NCBI GenBank assembly: GCA_016081115.2
Contig: JABTTQ020001745.1
Span: 620,001-684,000, forward strand
Length of the DNA: 64,000 bases
Source of the DNA: Rehmannia glutinosa
Taxonomy: Eukaryota > Streptophyta > Magnoliopsida > Lamiales > Orobanchaceae
Direction: 5' to 3'
Shown here: one piece after another, positions 1 through 10,041 of the stretch
How positions within the stretch are numbered: position 1 is the stretch's first letter
Layout: each line of letters starts with the position of its first letter
Notes under the pieces: model-generated
What the model saw: the letters and a program-made list of their open reading frames with translations, nothing else
Told to the model about the DNA's origin: nothing
Databases searched by the model: none
Program-made: the position numbers and the translations under genes

Positions 1-609
1 TATATGTCACTTTTAAGCAAGCTGGTTGCTTACATTTGAAATTATTATACTCTATTCAAATAATGGAAAAATTATAAAACAAGATTTTCTTTGTCATTTT
101 CCAATTTATCCTCTATTTTGGGCGTCATATATGTTTTGTATTAGAACTAGCAAAATTGGCTGCGCCAACTGCATAAAAGGTTAGATTGGGCTTCATTTTC
201 AGTGGCCCGAAGTGTTATATGAAATTTGGGTTATGAAATTTGTAGGCTAGGCACACCTTTAAAGATGTTATCTTTCAGGTATTAATTCCTCCCCCTCGGT
301 GTAAAAGATCTCAAGGAATTAACCTCCGGGATACAAAGTCTTAATCTCGAAAATTCTAAAATTACACTTCTTAGAATTTTCTGGAGCAAGAATCAGAAGT
401 TGTAAAATAATTAAACTTAAACTGGCTAGAAAGAAGAAGAAAGAACACTCAGGGAAAGAGGATTATTAATTTCGTAACTCTTACTGCAGATCGGAAGTCT
501 ATTTAAAGACTTCCAGAGACTGCCTCCAAGAGTTGCTTCTCTTCCCGCCCGCTCGGACCGCCCCCTCCCTCTCTTTTCCTTATTTTTATTTATTTATTTA
601 TTTCTTTCT
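1..609. other. Unassigned sequence, possibly inside a decayed LTR
   Basis: I see no gene here. The stretch is AT-rich with a short GC-rich pyrimidine patch near 535-575. It lies downstream of the minus-strand Copia RNase H fragment at 1452-2177, so part of it may belong to that element's 3' LTR, but no second LTR copy is in the window to fix the limits. Confidence 0.4.
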
Positions 610-666
610 TATATATATATATATTATATATATATATATATATTAATATATATATATATACACACA
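610..666. repeat. AT dinucleotide microsatellite
   Basis: A run of alternating A and T with a few interruptions, ending in a short CA run. It is a simple sequence repeat with no other visible feature. Confidence 0.9.
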
Positions 667-917
667 AAATTTAAAATTAGAAGCCACTTGGTACTTCCCC
701 CATAATAAGGAGGAAGCTCCAAAGCTTGGTAGGACTTACCAAACTTACACTCTTTTATACACCAAGTTGAGCTCCACACTCCAATACACAATCAATGTGG
801 GACAAAACAATAAATGAAAGTGGCTCCCTAAAAAGTGATGCAATCAATGTGGGACTCAACTAATACAACACAAAGACCAATGTGGGACACCATTTATTAT
901 ATATGTAAATATATACA
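667..917 (-). mobile_element. Probable end of a Copia 3' LTR (minus-strand element)
   Basis: Read on the minus strand, a polypurine tract AAGTGGGGGAT (plus 919-929) is followed by a TG-starting AT-rich sequence, the usual order of polypurine tract then 3' LTR. The motif CAATGTGGGAC occurs three times between about 795 and 895, a pattern I associate with some plant Copia LTRs. The far LTR boundary cannot be set without its partner. Confidence 0.4.
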
Positions 918-929
918 ATAATCCCCCAC

Positions 930-1451
930 TTATTTACATATAAAATAAAAATAAAAAACACAACTTCTTTTACATAGTGAATAGCCATGAAGTGGACGAG
1001 CCTTTAACTTATGGTTGAATATGCAACACAAAGTAGACATATTCTCACTATGTTGATTCTTTGCTCCTTTTGTTCTTGGCAGCACCTTTGTAATGGGCCT
1101 TGTGCTGAATCCTGGTTTTCACAAGTACTCTAGGATTTTACCGAGTAATTCGTAAGAAGCGGCCTCTCACTTCTCTACATAGGTTGACTCATCAAGAATG
1201 TCCATAACGCATTCCACAACGCTATAAGTCTATTAAGGATTTTTTAAATCCAACCTACTCTTGTTATGGTAAATTTATTTGCATAGATCAGATATGAGAC
1301 TTTGAAAATAGTGTCACCCTCACTATTTTAAGTTATGTACTTGAAATATATCCCAGTTTCCATTTCACCAATGTCTAATATTGAATTGCCTTTTTAACTC
1401 TCATACATAAGGTGACAAATGTGTGACTTGTACCTTAAGATAGAGTTGGTT
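930..1451. other. 3' untranslated part of a decayed Copia element
   Basis: Non-coding sequence between the RNase H fragment (1452-2177, minus) and the putative polypurine tract near 920. No open frame of interest is visible. Confidence 0.35.
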
Positions 1452-2177
1452 TCAATCAAGACAATCGTTTAATCGATAATGACCCATATCTCTCATGATC
1501 TTTGTTACCTTTTCACCAGATAAAGGTTTTGTTAGTGGATCAGCTAACATTTGATTTGTTGGAAGATACTCAAGCACAATCTTCCCTTTCTTAACCATAC
1601 TTCTGATATGATTATACCTCATAGCAATATGTTTGCTATGGCTTGATATTCTCTCATTCTTTGTATTGTAAATCGCAGCTTGATTATCACAATACAAGGT
1701 AGTAGGACCCTTTTTAGGATCTAAAAAGGGAATCGTTCTAAGGAATCTTCTGAACCATACAATGTCTTTGCTAGCGGTTGACATTGATATATATTCAGAT
1801 TCCATAGAGGATAATACAACACAAGTTTGCCTCTTTGAAGCCCAAGCAACTATGGCACCACCAATAGTGAACAACCAACCACTAGTTGACTTAGAGTCAA
1901 TTTTGTCAGCTGCCCAATTTGCATCACTATAACATTCAAGTTTAGATGAACTACAGTTATAGTGCAAACCATAATTTATTGTGAATTTCAAATATCTCAG
2001 AACTCTCTTCAGTTCTGTCCAATGTTCTTCACTAGGATTGCTAGTAAATCTACTTAATATGCCAATTGAACACGCAAGGTCAAGTCTTGTGTGATTCACC
2101 ACATACATAATGTTACCGATTATTTTGGCATATTCTGCTTGATTTACAGCTTCTCCTTCGTTAGGAACTAATTTCAC
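1452..2177 (-). pseudogene. Copia RT-end/RNase H fragment
   Basis: This is a 241-residue open frame matching the end of a Ty1-copia polyprotein. It contains the block that opens the RNase H part (NIMYVVNHTRLDLACSIGIL), the strand YSDANWAAD, the active-site-like SSMESEYISMS, CDNQAAI, the SKHIAMRYNHIR segment and the terminal LADPLTKPL. These would degrade the RNA of the RNA/DNA hybrid in the particle. The upstream reverse transcriptase, integrase and gag are absent. The frame is cut off next to an LTR fragment of another family (2197-2412), so this is a truncated relic although the frame itself is still open. Confidence 0.85.
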
Positions 2178-2196
2178 TTGAGGATCAATATGACTT

Positions 2197-2412
2197 TTAC
2201 AACATTTAGAAACATAGTTTGGATGTAAAAACCCATTGATACAAAATCATTAAATGTGTTGTCCAATTTGTCGAAAATAAAACTTGAAGAATTACTCCGG
2301 AAAATATTAAAACCATTTTAAATCATTTAGGAGTATTTGGACAACCTTTAAAACCATTGTTTTGGTATAAAAGCAAAATCATCAAAATTATGATAAAACC
2401 ATTTATCAAACA
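2197..2412 (-). repeat. Truncated LTR fragment of the element B family
   Basis: Closely resembles the end of the element B LTRs (9670-10024 and 15630-15845), with the shared segment GTGTTGTCCAATTTGTCG and the shared terminus CCATTTATCAAACA. It keeps one copy of the about 142-bp unit that is repeated in B. It is a partial or solo LTR scrap and shows that this family has other copies in the genome. Confidence 0.75.
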
Positions 2413-2442
2413 AAAATATCTACACACATTTTAAAGGACTTG

Positions 2443-2756
2443 TATAGAAATTGAAAAACTCCGTAGATGTAGAAAAGCTGTAAAATGTCTTCTTATGTAT
2501 TATCAAATTGTTTGTTTCTTCATTACATAATGATTGCAGCCCTAGGCATTATATATAGAGCTAAGAGAATATTCTAGATAGGACATTTGTCAACATATTA
2601 CTAGTCTATCATATAACAATATGGGAATCTAATATTCTTTGTGAATTCAGGTGATGGCAGTCCTCATCCTTCATGCCAGGACCACTTTGTCCTTTTTGTG
2701 ACGCGTTGGAGGAATAATTCCGGTGGTATTTCCTTCTTATATTTTCATTCTTATCA
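2443..2756 (-). repeat. 3' LTR of Copia A
   Basis: Pairs with 7136-7447 over almost its whole length. On the minus strand it starts TGATAAGAATG right after the polypurine tract. It differs from its partner by scattered substitutions and small indels, including the lost terminal bases at its outer edge. Confidence 0.92.
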
Positions 2757-2768
2757 TGCCCCCTCAAT
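2757..2768 (-). promoter_or_regulatory. Polypurine tract of Copia A
   Basis: Read on the minus strand the sequence is TTGAGGGGGCA, directly before the 3' LTR. It is the expected primer for plus-strand DNA synthesis. Confidence 0.7.
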
Positions 2769-2879
2769 TCGAGCAAGGATCATGGGACAACATTAAGCTT
2801 GGACCTCGTCCGAGTGGAGAATTGTCCTGATAGAGCCTTAGTGGACGTATCCGGTACTTGATCAATTGTAGGAACATAT

Positions 2880-3427
2880 TACACAAGGATTTTTTTGTTC
2901 AAGACCTTTTCTGTGACAAAATGTAAATCTAATTCCACATGCTTGGTACGAGAGTGAATAACTGGATTAGCGGATAATGCAATTGATCTTTGAATATCTA
3001 TCCATATGACATGTGGCTTTTTAAGAGTGTAACTCAGCTCATGAAGAAGTGACTTAATCCAGAGAACTTCACAAGTGACAAGGGCCAGACTTCGATATTC
3101 AGATTCGGTGCTTGATCTAGATACAACAGGCTGCTTCTTAGCACTCTAAGATATGAGATTTCTCCTAAAATAGACACAATATCCTGTGGTAGATCTTCTG
3201 TCATCAATGTCAGATGCCCAATCTGCATCCGCATATGCTGTCAAGTTCATATTTTTAGATTTGAAGAATTGTAATCCATAGTCGATGGTTCTTGCGAGAT
3301 ATCTTAAAATCCTTTTAACTGCCTTCCAATGTGTGTCCATAGGTGATTGCATATATTGGCAAACCTTGTTCACATTAATTAAATGGTATATCAGGTCTTG
3401 TAACCGTGGCATATTGTTATGCTCCAA
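2880..3427 (-). pseudogene. Copia A RNase H (broken)
   Basis: The segment at 3146-3427 carries HWKAVKRILRYLARTIDYGL and AYADADWASD, the typical start of Copia RNase H, and ends at a stop. After the stop the recognisable STESEYRSLA and SRTKHVELDLHF blocks continue on the minus strand towards 2880, so the domain is complete in outline but interrupted. It is the last domain of the polyprotein before the polypurine tract. Confidence 0.85.
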
Positions 3428-3440
3428 CTATGCTACGATA

Positions 3441-4394
3441 CTATTTTCCATCAATAGTAGGTTGCCCTCCAAACTTGGATAAATGATGCCCTGTTATCAT
3501 AGGTGTATTTGTTCCTTTAGCCCCACTCATATTTGCTTTCTCAAGAATACTTTGGATATATCTTTTCTGATTCAGAAACAAGCCTATATTGGTGTTACAT
3601 ATCTCTATCCCAAGAAAGAAATTAAGTGTTCCCAAGTCTTTTAAATAGAAAAACTTGTTCAGATTATCAATCACTATTTGAACTTCATTATTATCGGATC
3701 TTGTTATAATAATATCATCCACATAACTTAAAATGTAGATGCTACTGTATTTTGTATGCCGAAAATATAGAGAAGTGCCAGCTTTAGAGACAGAGAAACA
3801 AATACTCTTTAGAGATCCACTAAATTTCGAAGTCCATGCTCTAGAAGCTTATTTCAAGCCAAAAATGGATTTGTGCAATTTACACACCAGATTTCTTCCC
3901 TTTCTCAATTCAAAGCCGGGTGGTTGAGCCATATATAACTTTGTGTCGATGTCACCATTCAAGAAAGCATTGTCCACATTCAGTTGTCTTACTGGCCATG
4001 AATGAGATAATGCAATAGACAGTATAATTCTAATGGTGACAGGCTTGATAACAGGACTAAAAGTATCAGTATAATCAAAACTGGGTACTTGTGGGTAGCC
4101 CTTGGCCACAAGTCTAGCCTTATATCTCCCAATGGAATCATCTGCATTTCTCTTGAGTTTAGAAACCCATTTGCATCCAACTGCTTCCCTATCTGTAGGC
4201 AATTCACAAATTTCCCAAGTGCCATTTTTGATAAGAGCAAAGTACTCATTTTCCATTGCTTGCTTCCAATTGGGCTGCTGAAGAGCCTCAACATAATTTG
4301 CGGGTTCTTCCTCATCAGAAATTACAGTAGAAACATATGTTTTGGGCTTAAAAATTCCAACTTTGGATCTAGTCATCATAGGATGTGAAGGCAC
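3441..4394 (-). pseudogene. Copia A reverse transcriptase (one in-frame stop)
   Basis: Residues at 4394-3849 contain the Copia RT start (WKQAMENEY, WVSKLKRNADDSIGRYKARL, VAKGY) and the block VDNAFLNGD. After a TAA at 3849-3851, where the family usually has glutamine in LKQASRAW, the same frame continues through ASRAW to the catalytic YVDD (3714-3725) and the segment LKDLGTLNFFLGIE. The domain copies element RNA into DNA. Apart from the nonsense codon the catalytic core looks intact. Confidence 0.9.
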
Positions 4395-4660
4395 ATGCTG
4401 TGTAGCCTGATTTGTACCTGCATGCTCATCAATGGTATTATCACTGTAATTAGAATTTGTTAGGCAAATCTACGATTAAGTGACCACCTAAAGGAAAGGA
4501 TATTGTGGGATTTGATGATGATGAAGATGAAGAATAAGGAGGAGTACGTGGTCTGTGACCAGTCTCAGGTATAAGAGACGCAGGGCTCAATGGTTCAGGA
4601 TCAGAAATGGTAGCAAAGTGCTAGGGAGGAGAAAGGGATATGGTGGAATGAGTAAGACAA

Positions 4661-5203
4661 CTAAGGCGTGGTGTCAGTTTGTGGAGGAGCTTTATTAGTG
4701 ATAAAAGGGAATTGTGACTCATCAAAAATAAGGTGTCTGGTTACTATCACTCTATTATTGGGAAGCAAGACTTTATATCCTTTGTATTGAGGACTATATC
4801 CAAGAAAAACCCCAGATTCACTCATATAATCAAGGTTGTGTTTTGTATAAGGTTTGAGATAAGGATAGCACAAACAACCAAAGATTTTTAAGGCATGAAA
4901 ATCTGGCTTCTTTCCTATTATAACTTCAAAAGGGGTTTTGTAGTTCAACTGCTTGGATGAGGTTCGATTGATGATGTAGACACCGGTGATAAATGTTTCG
5001 TCCCAATATCTCTGTGGAACATGAGAGTTAGCAAGAAGAGAAAGCCCAACTTCAACTATGTGCCTATGTTTTCTTTCCGCGATACCATTTTGTTGAGGTG
5101 TGTAGGGACAAGAAAGCCTATGAATAATTCAATTTTCTTGAAATAAAGGAAAAAGAGGCTTGTATTCTGTCCCTCCATCACTCATTTTAATCTTTGTGTT
5201 ATA
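4661..5203 (-). pseudogene. Copia A integrase, C-terminal half
   Basis: Contains LNYKTPFEVIIGKKPDF, FGCLCYPYLKPY and GVFLGYSPQYKGYKVL, conserved in the C-terminal part of Copia integrases (the family GYSxxxKGY motif). It follows the catalytic core in 5204-6499 but in a different frame, so the integrase is frameshifted between them. About 260 bases between this block and the RT start (4395-4660) code for a low-complexity linker. Confidence 0.8.
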
Positions 5204-6499
5204 TTAGTTTTCAATAAGGTTTTTGAAATGAACAAATGCTCCAACAACATCAAAATTGGTCTTTAAGAGATAAATCCATGTATATTTGCTTGCATGGTCG
5301 ATAAAATTGACATAATATAAGTATCCATTGACATATTTAATAGGAGAAGAACCCCATAGGCCAGTATGAATTAACTGTAAGATCTCATAGTCATTAGAAA
5401 TGGAAATAGGAAATGGAAGTTTGTGACTTTTTCCTTTCATACAAGCTGAACATATAACATTCTCATTATCAGAAAAATATGGAATAGAACTAGCATCTAA
5501 TGCCTTTTTTACAATGTCAAATGAGGCATGTCCTAGTCTATTGTGCCATACTTGCAAGCCTATCTTATTTATGGTTTCAAAAGAGTTCATAATAGGAAGA
5601 TGGGAAAACTGATGGTTATTCAAGGTGGAATGAGATGATTGAGATGAAGTTTTTCTGGTAGTCTCAAGGTTGAAGATGTACAACCCATTGTCAACCTTCC
5701 CTTTGAGGAATATTTGCCATGTTAGCTGATCCTTTACAAGACAAAAATCACGATGAAATTCAAAATAAATGTTATTGTCTTTGGCAAATTGAGAAACACT
5801 GAGAAGATTCTTTCTTATGTGTGGAACACGAAGGAGATTTCTTAAAAGAAATGTGTGTGAATTATTAGGTGGTTTAACTATAGATTTGCCATAATGAGAA
5901 ATTACCAAACTTGTGCCATTCCCAATCTGAACCTTTTCAGTACCCTGGTATTCTGAAGCCAAGCTCAAGTTGTTGAGATCAAATGTGACATGACTGCTGG
6001 CGCCTGAGTTTGGGTACCAAGAACTCTCAGAGACTAAATCAGTAGCTCCACCACTTGGAAAGCTGACAATGTTAGCCATAGGTTGCTGACTCACAGAACC
6101 AAAGTTTGCATGTCTATTGGAATTAAAATGATTAGTTCTAGGTATATATGTTGTATCAAACCTATAGTAGCACTTTTCAACAGTATGATTGGTCCTTTTA
6201 CAGAGCTGACAGCCTCCAGAGTTATGATAGTTGTTTCTACCTCGTCCTCGAAAAGAGCCACCTCTGAAGGATGCTCTGCCTCTATTGCCAGTGTAAGGTG
6301 AAGATCTGCCTCTTTGAAACTGGTTGGAAGAACCTCTATTGAAATTAGAGTTTTGATTATCAATATTAACCGTATGGTGAGAGCCTTCAACACCAAAGTG
6401 ACCTGCTTCAATCCTCTCAAGTCTTGCCTCAAATGTTAAAAGCAAAGATGTGACTTCCACAATAGAAATTGGTTTTGTTTTAGAAGTGATAGACAGCAT
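5204..6499 (-). pseudogene. Copia A gag zinc knuckle, protease and integrase core
   Basis: A 431-residue open frame with three parts in order. First, an arginine/glycine-rich stretch and a CCHC-type knuckle CQLCKRTNHTVEKC (residues about 97-110), which binds RNA. Second, the aspartic protease start WYPNSGASSHVTFD, where family members normally read LDSGAS, so the catalytic aspartate is asparagine here. Third, the GAG-pre-integrase zinc-binding part (HNRLGHASFDIV, CSACMKGKSH) and the start of the rve core (DHASKYTWIYLLK). The protease change would by itself stop polyprotein maturation. Confidence 0.9.
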
Positions 6500-7101
6500 G
6501 ACAGGGTTATACTCTTTCCTAACCCTGACATTATATACATAAGGTGTTCCTCTTGGCTAATTTTCTCTCGTGTGGCTTTCAATGCATCAACACAACCTTT
6601 GATTTTGCTCAAAAATTCTCTCATGGTTTGATTTCCTTTTCAAATATTATGCAGCTGCTCTCTATAGTGCAGATTCTTAGCTCTAGTCGGACTAGAGAAA
6701 AGAGTATCCAGACAGCTCCGAATTTCTCTATTTGTGCTCAATCCAAGAATGTCAACATGTAAATTTTCAGATAATGAAGATAAAAGCCATGAAGCAATGA
6801 GTTGATCTTGCCTAATCCAATTAATATACTCAGGATTTAGCGTACCTGTTGTGATAAATTCTCCAGTCAAGAATTTTTCCGGTTCTTTCTTCACCCCATT
6901 GAGAAAATCTTCTAATCCATAGCCTTTTACTGCAGCAGTGATTTGTTGTTTCCAAAGAAGGTAGTTTCCTTCATTCAACTTGACAGTTATAAGTTGGCTC
7001 AGAGATAGCAAGGCCTGCGAACTGATGGAACTAATGCTTGAGGTTGAAGAGATCGTCATGATAAAACAAAAAAGAAGAATATAAAGAAAAGGGAATGGCA
7101 C
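6436..7101 (-). pseudogene. Copia A gag (frameshifted)
   Basis: The first frame (7101-6640) encodes a gag N-terminal domain with VKLNEGNYLLWKQQI and WIRQDQLIASWLLSSL, typical of the plant Copia gag family (UBN2/Retrotran_gag). The natural start is probably the second ATG near 7059 (MTISSTSS), because the first adds a hydrophobic stretch of uncertain use. The gag continues in another frame (6624-6436) with LLKIKGCVDALKATRE-like sequence before the zinc knuckle in the next feature. The product would form the virus-like particle. Confidence 0.82.
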
Positions 7102-7123
7102 AGAGTCCAGGTTTTACCTCGGT

Positions 7124-7135
7124 GCTCTGATACCA
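7124..7135 (-). promoter_or_regulatory. Primer-binding site of Copia A
   Basis: On the minus strand it reads TGGTATCAGAGC, complementary to the 3' end of initiator tRNA-Met, directly after the CA that ends the 5' LTR. It primes minus-strand DNA synthesis. Confidence 0.93.
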
Positions 7136-7447
7136 TGATAGAATATGAAAAACTCCATAGATGTAGAAAAGCTGTAAAATGTCTTCTTGTGTATTATCAA
7201 ATTGTTTATTTCTTGATTACATAATGATTGCAGCCCTAGGCATTATATAGAGCTAAGAGAATATTCTAGATATGACACTTGTCAATATATTACTAGTCTA
7301 TCATATAACAATATGGGAATCTAATATTGCTGTGAATTCAGGTGATGGCAATCATCATCCTTCATGCCAGGACCACTGTCCTTTTTGTGAACGTTGGAAG
7401 GAATAATTCCATCTGGTATTTTCTTTCTTATATTTTCATTCTTATCA
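7136..7447 (-). repeat. 5' LTR of Copia A
   Basis: Pairs with 2443-2756. It keeps intact TG...CA ends (plus strand TGATAGAATATG ... CTTATCA) and should carry the element's promoter. Confidence 0.93.
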
Positions 7448-7452
7448 ACTTG

Positions 7453-8054
7453 AAACCACAAGACCGGACTATCAACCCCTTTCTATTAAGACCTCGACAA
7501 TGCGTTACGTTTCTTGGTATATAATTCTAGACTTCTAGTTAAAACTCTTCAATAATTGTAGAGTTGAGAGTACAAGGAGATTGGAAATTAAGAATCAGTA
7601 TAATAAAAGAAATTCACATACGTTTTAGTATCAAAGTCAAAAGTATATGTGTAGAAAGCATTTCAATTGTCCTATCAAACACATGTAAAGTATGCTTATT
7701 ATAATTTAAAATCTCATAATATATTTTATATGCATATATATTCTAGCTGGGAATTGATTGTGGACTGTACGTAGCTACGGAATTTCTTCCGGTAAAGTAT
7801 TGCTCCAGCAAAATTTGGGATTATTTTATATAGTGTGATAGATTGAGATTAAATTTCTGATTTATGTTAATTTTGAAATTTGGTAAAGTGGATGATCGAA
7901 TAAAAAAACAAAATCTAACAGAAAATTAAGAGCATTAAAAAGATATGGTCCATGCTTGATTTATATATCATCATAGGCACAACAACTTATGCATCTCATG
8001 TGCCCTTGCGATATCTTTCTATTCAATCTTTATTTATTATTTATTTTTATTTTC
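7453..8054. other. No gene seen between Copia A and the hAT-like element
   Basis: AT-rich sequence without a convincing open frame or a recognisable repeat. Confidence 0.5.
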
Positions 8055-8641
8055 AATATGAGCATGGGCGTAGCCAGGATTTTCGGCAAGTGCAGTCAGA
8101 AATTTTTCATTTTGACAGGACGAATGTCGGACCGATATTTGGAAAAAAAATAGAAAAAGGAGGCAAATATGAAGGTGTTACCTTACAACAATTCTTTGCG
8201 GGTTTTCATAATCTCCAATTATGGTTTTTATAGAATGAAATATTTGAATAAGTGACTTATTCAAAAATATATTCTAAATAAACACCAAACAACCATTATT
8301 ATTATGGAATAGACATATATATACAAAAATTCATTCAAAAAATACTTGATTTCAAAAAAAAGTTCATTATCAAGTTTGTGTAAGTCCAAGCGGCTACGAT
8401 AATCTAGAGGGGGGTGAATAGATTATCTCCATCTTTTTGATTTTACCCTCTTTTTCGAACCGAATGCTCAAAGACAATAATAAAGGTGCGGAATGTAAAC
8501 AACACACGTCGATTTATAGAGGTTCAACCCACCTAGGGCCTAATCCTCTACCACCCCAGTATATCCGGGATAGATTTCAAAAAGAAAAAAGATTTTATTA
8601 ATTACCAAAATTAATACAACACCAACTTACAACAACACCTT

Positions 8642-8853
8642 GAAGAGCACCACACTCTTCTTCAACACCACCTTTGAGATTACCACAATCTCTCTTGAAG
8701 ATTACCATAATCTCCAACGGTACCTTGTGAAGATTACCACAATCTTCAACCTTGAAGAATACCAAATTCTTCAACACCTCGACAAGAAGATTACCACAAT
8801 CTTCTTACATCTAACACCTAGATCATCCAAGTGTGTTCTTACCACAAGAACAC
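8642..8853. repeat. Array of seven stem-loops with a shared loop (3' LTR copy)
   Basis: Seven successive inverted repeats with almost the same loop and different stems: GAAGAG/CTCTTC (8642-8660, loop CACCACA), GAGATT/AATCTC (8676-8692), GATT/AATC (8700-8712, loop ACCAT), TGAAGATT/AATCTTCA (8728-8748), TTGAAGAAT/ATTCTTCAA (8752-8774, loop ACCAA), AAGAAGATT/AATCTTCTT (8784-8806) and GTGTTCTT/AAGAACAC (8833-8853). The others have loop ACCAC, which is GTGGT on the transcribed minus strand. Both arms change together, so base pairing is kept. The function is unknown. Confidence 0.85.
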
Positions 8854-9424
8854 TCACAAGGATATCTTGTGTTGAATGATTACCCAAAAATTCAAGATTA
8901 CAACTCGATGATGAATTATACAATTGAGTGCAAGTGTAATCAAGAATAGCCTAGACCTCAAGGATGTGAAAGTGATAAGCTAGGCAAATTACAACAAGAA
9001 TAATGATAATAGAAGACCAAGTGTTTGCTTGAGTATATCTTGTTGTGTTGTATTGTTCACTCTTATTGTTGTGCTTCAAATCTTCCTCTATTTATAGGAG
9101 ATGATTGATCCTTGATAGGCTCCTCTTGGAATCTGACATCTACAAAAAAATCAAGATTATAGCAAACATCTACAAAAATGGCAATTAAAATCAAGATTAT
9201 ATCTGTTAGAAATCAATCCCACAATTTAGGGAAAAGTTGTCTGCTGCACAACGGTTAGAATTTTCCTGTCAAACATTAGAGGCGGCCGTCGTCGCTATGA
9301 GAAATAGACGTTTGAAAATAAGAACACATTTTTACAGGCGGCACGTCGGTCGGGTCCGACAGGACACCCTAGGGTCCAACCGGTTGCCCTCTTCAAAAAA
9401 TCGAAACAGAGAAGTTTGCAAATT

Positions 9425-9485
9425 TTAACCAACCTTCAGGTACCGGTCGACGTCACCGGTCGCCCTATAGGGTGACCGGTCACCC
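9425..9485. repeat. ACCGGT / CCCTATAGGG palindrome cluster (3' LTR)
   Basis: The segment around 9456-9482 is a near-perfect palindrome centred on CTATAG (CACCGGTCGCCCTATAGG then GTGACCGGT). More ACCGGT-type sites lie beside it and in the partner LTR. It is GC-rich in an AT-rich LTR. Confidence 0.75.
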
Positions 9486-10024
9486 TCACCAATTTCTGCA
9501 AACATGAAGTTTTCTGTTTTGCACAACTTTCAGTCACGGGTTGCCCTATACGGCGATTCTAGGTTGACCTCAAAACAAAAGCGTTGTCCAATTTTATATC
9601 GAAAATAAACTTCAAGAAATACTCCAAAAAATAGTGAAAACATTTTAGACCAATCGGCAGTATTAGGACAACATTTAGAAACATTGTTTTGGTGTAAAAA
9701 TACATTAACAAAAAATCATTAAAAGTGTTGTCCAATTTTGTCGAAAATAAAACTTGAAGAAATACTCCGGAAAATATTAAAACCATTTTAAATCATTTGG
9801 GAGTATTTGGACAACCTTTAAAACCATTGTTTTGATATAAAAACAAAATCATCAAAATCATTAAAAGTGTTGTCCAATTTTGTCGAAAATAATACTTGAA
9901 GAAATACTTCGGAAAATATTAAAGCCATTTTAAATCATTTATGAGTATTTGGACAACCTTTAAAACCATTGTTTTTGTATAAAAACAAAATCATCAAAAT
10001 CATGATAAAACCATTTATCAAACA

Positions 10025-10041
10025 ATCTCCCCCTTTTTGAT
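10025..10041 (-). promoter_or_regulatory. Polypurine tract of Copia B
   Basis: On the minus strand ATCAAAAAGGGGGAGAT directly precedes the 3' LTR. The same tract type precedes the 3' LTR of element E. Confidence 0.85.

Larger units (their letters stand above)
2438..7452 (-). mobile_element. Copia LTR retrotransposon A (complete ends, decayed coding)
   Basis: A Ty1-copia element of about 5.0 kb on the minus strand. Two similar LTRs (2443-2756 and 7136-7447) enclose gag, protease, integrase, reverse transcriptase and RNase H in the Copia order. The primer site complementary to initiator tRNA-Met lies next to the 5' LTR and a polypurine tract next to the 3' LTR. The 5-bp duplication ACTTG flanks it (2438-2442 and 7448-7452). 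The left LTR has lost its first TG and the polyprotein has several stops and frameshifts, so it is not autonomous now. The short LTRs suggest an Ale/Retrofit-like lineage, which is an inference. Confidence 0.93.
8379..10024 (-). repeat. 3' LTR of Copia B
   Basis: Begins TGTAAGTCCAAGCGG and ends TTTATCAAACA on the plus strand, matching 14334-15845. It is 134 bp longer than its partner, because it has three instead of two copies of a unit of about 142 bp (copies starting near 9577, 9721 and 9863). It contains the stem-loop array (8642-8853) and the ACCGGT palindromes. Confidence 0.93.

Noticed and set aside
8642..8853. Direct-repeat look of the hairpin array, similar to a CRISPR array
   Set aside because: The sequence is plant LTR DNA. 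Spacing is irregular, the constant part is a 5-base loop rather than a repeat, and no cas genes exist.
8640..8879. 79-codon open frame, also at 14596-14835
   Set aside because: It is a reading of the stem-loop array on the strand opposite to the element's genes. It is repetitive and has no known motif.
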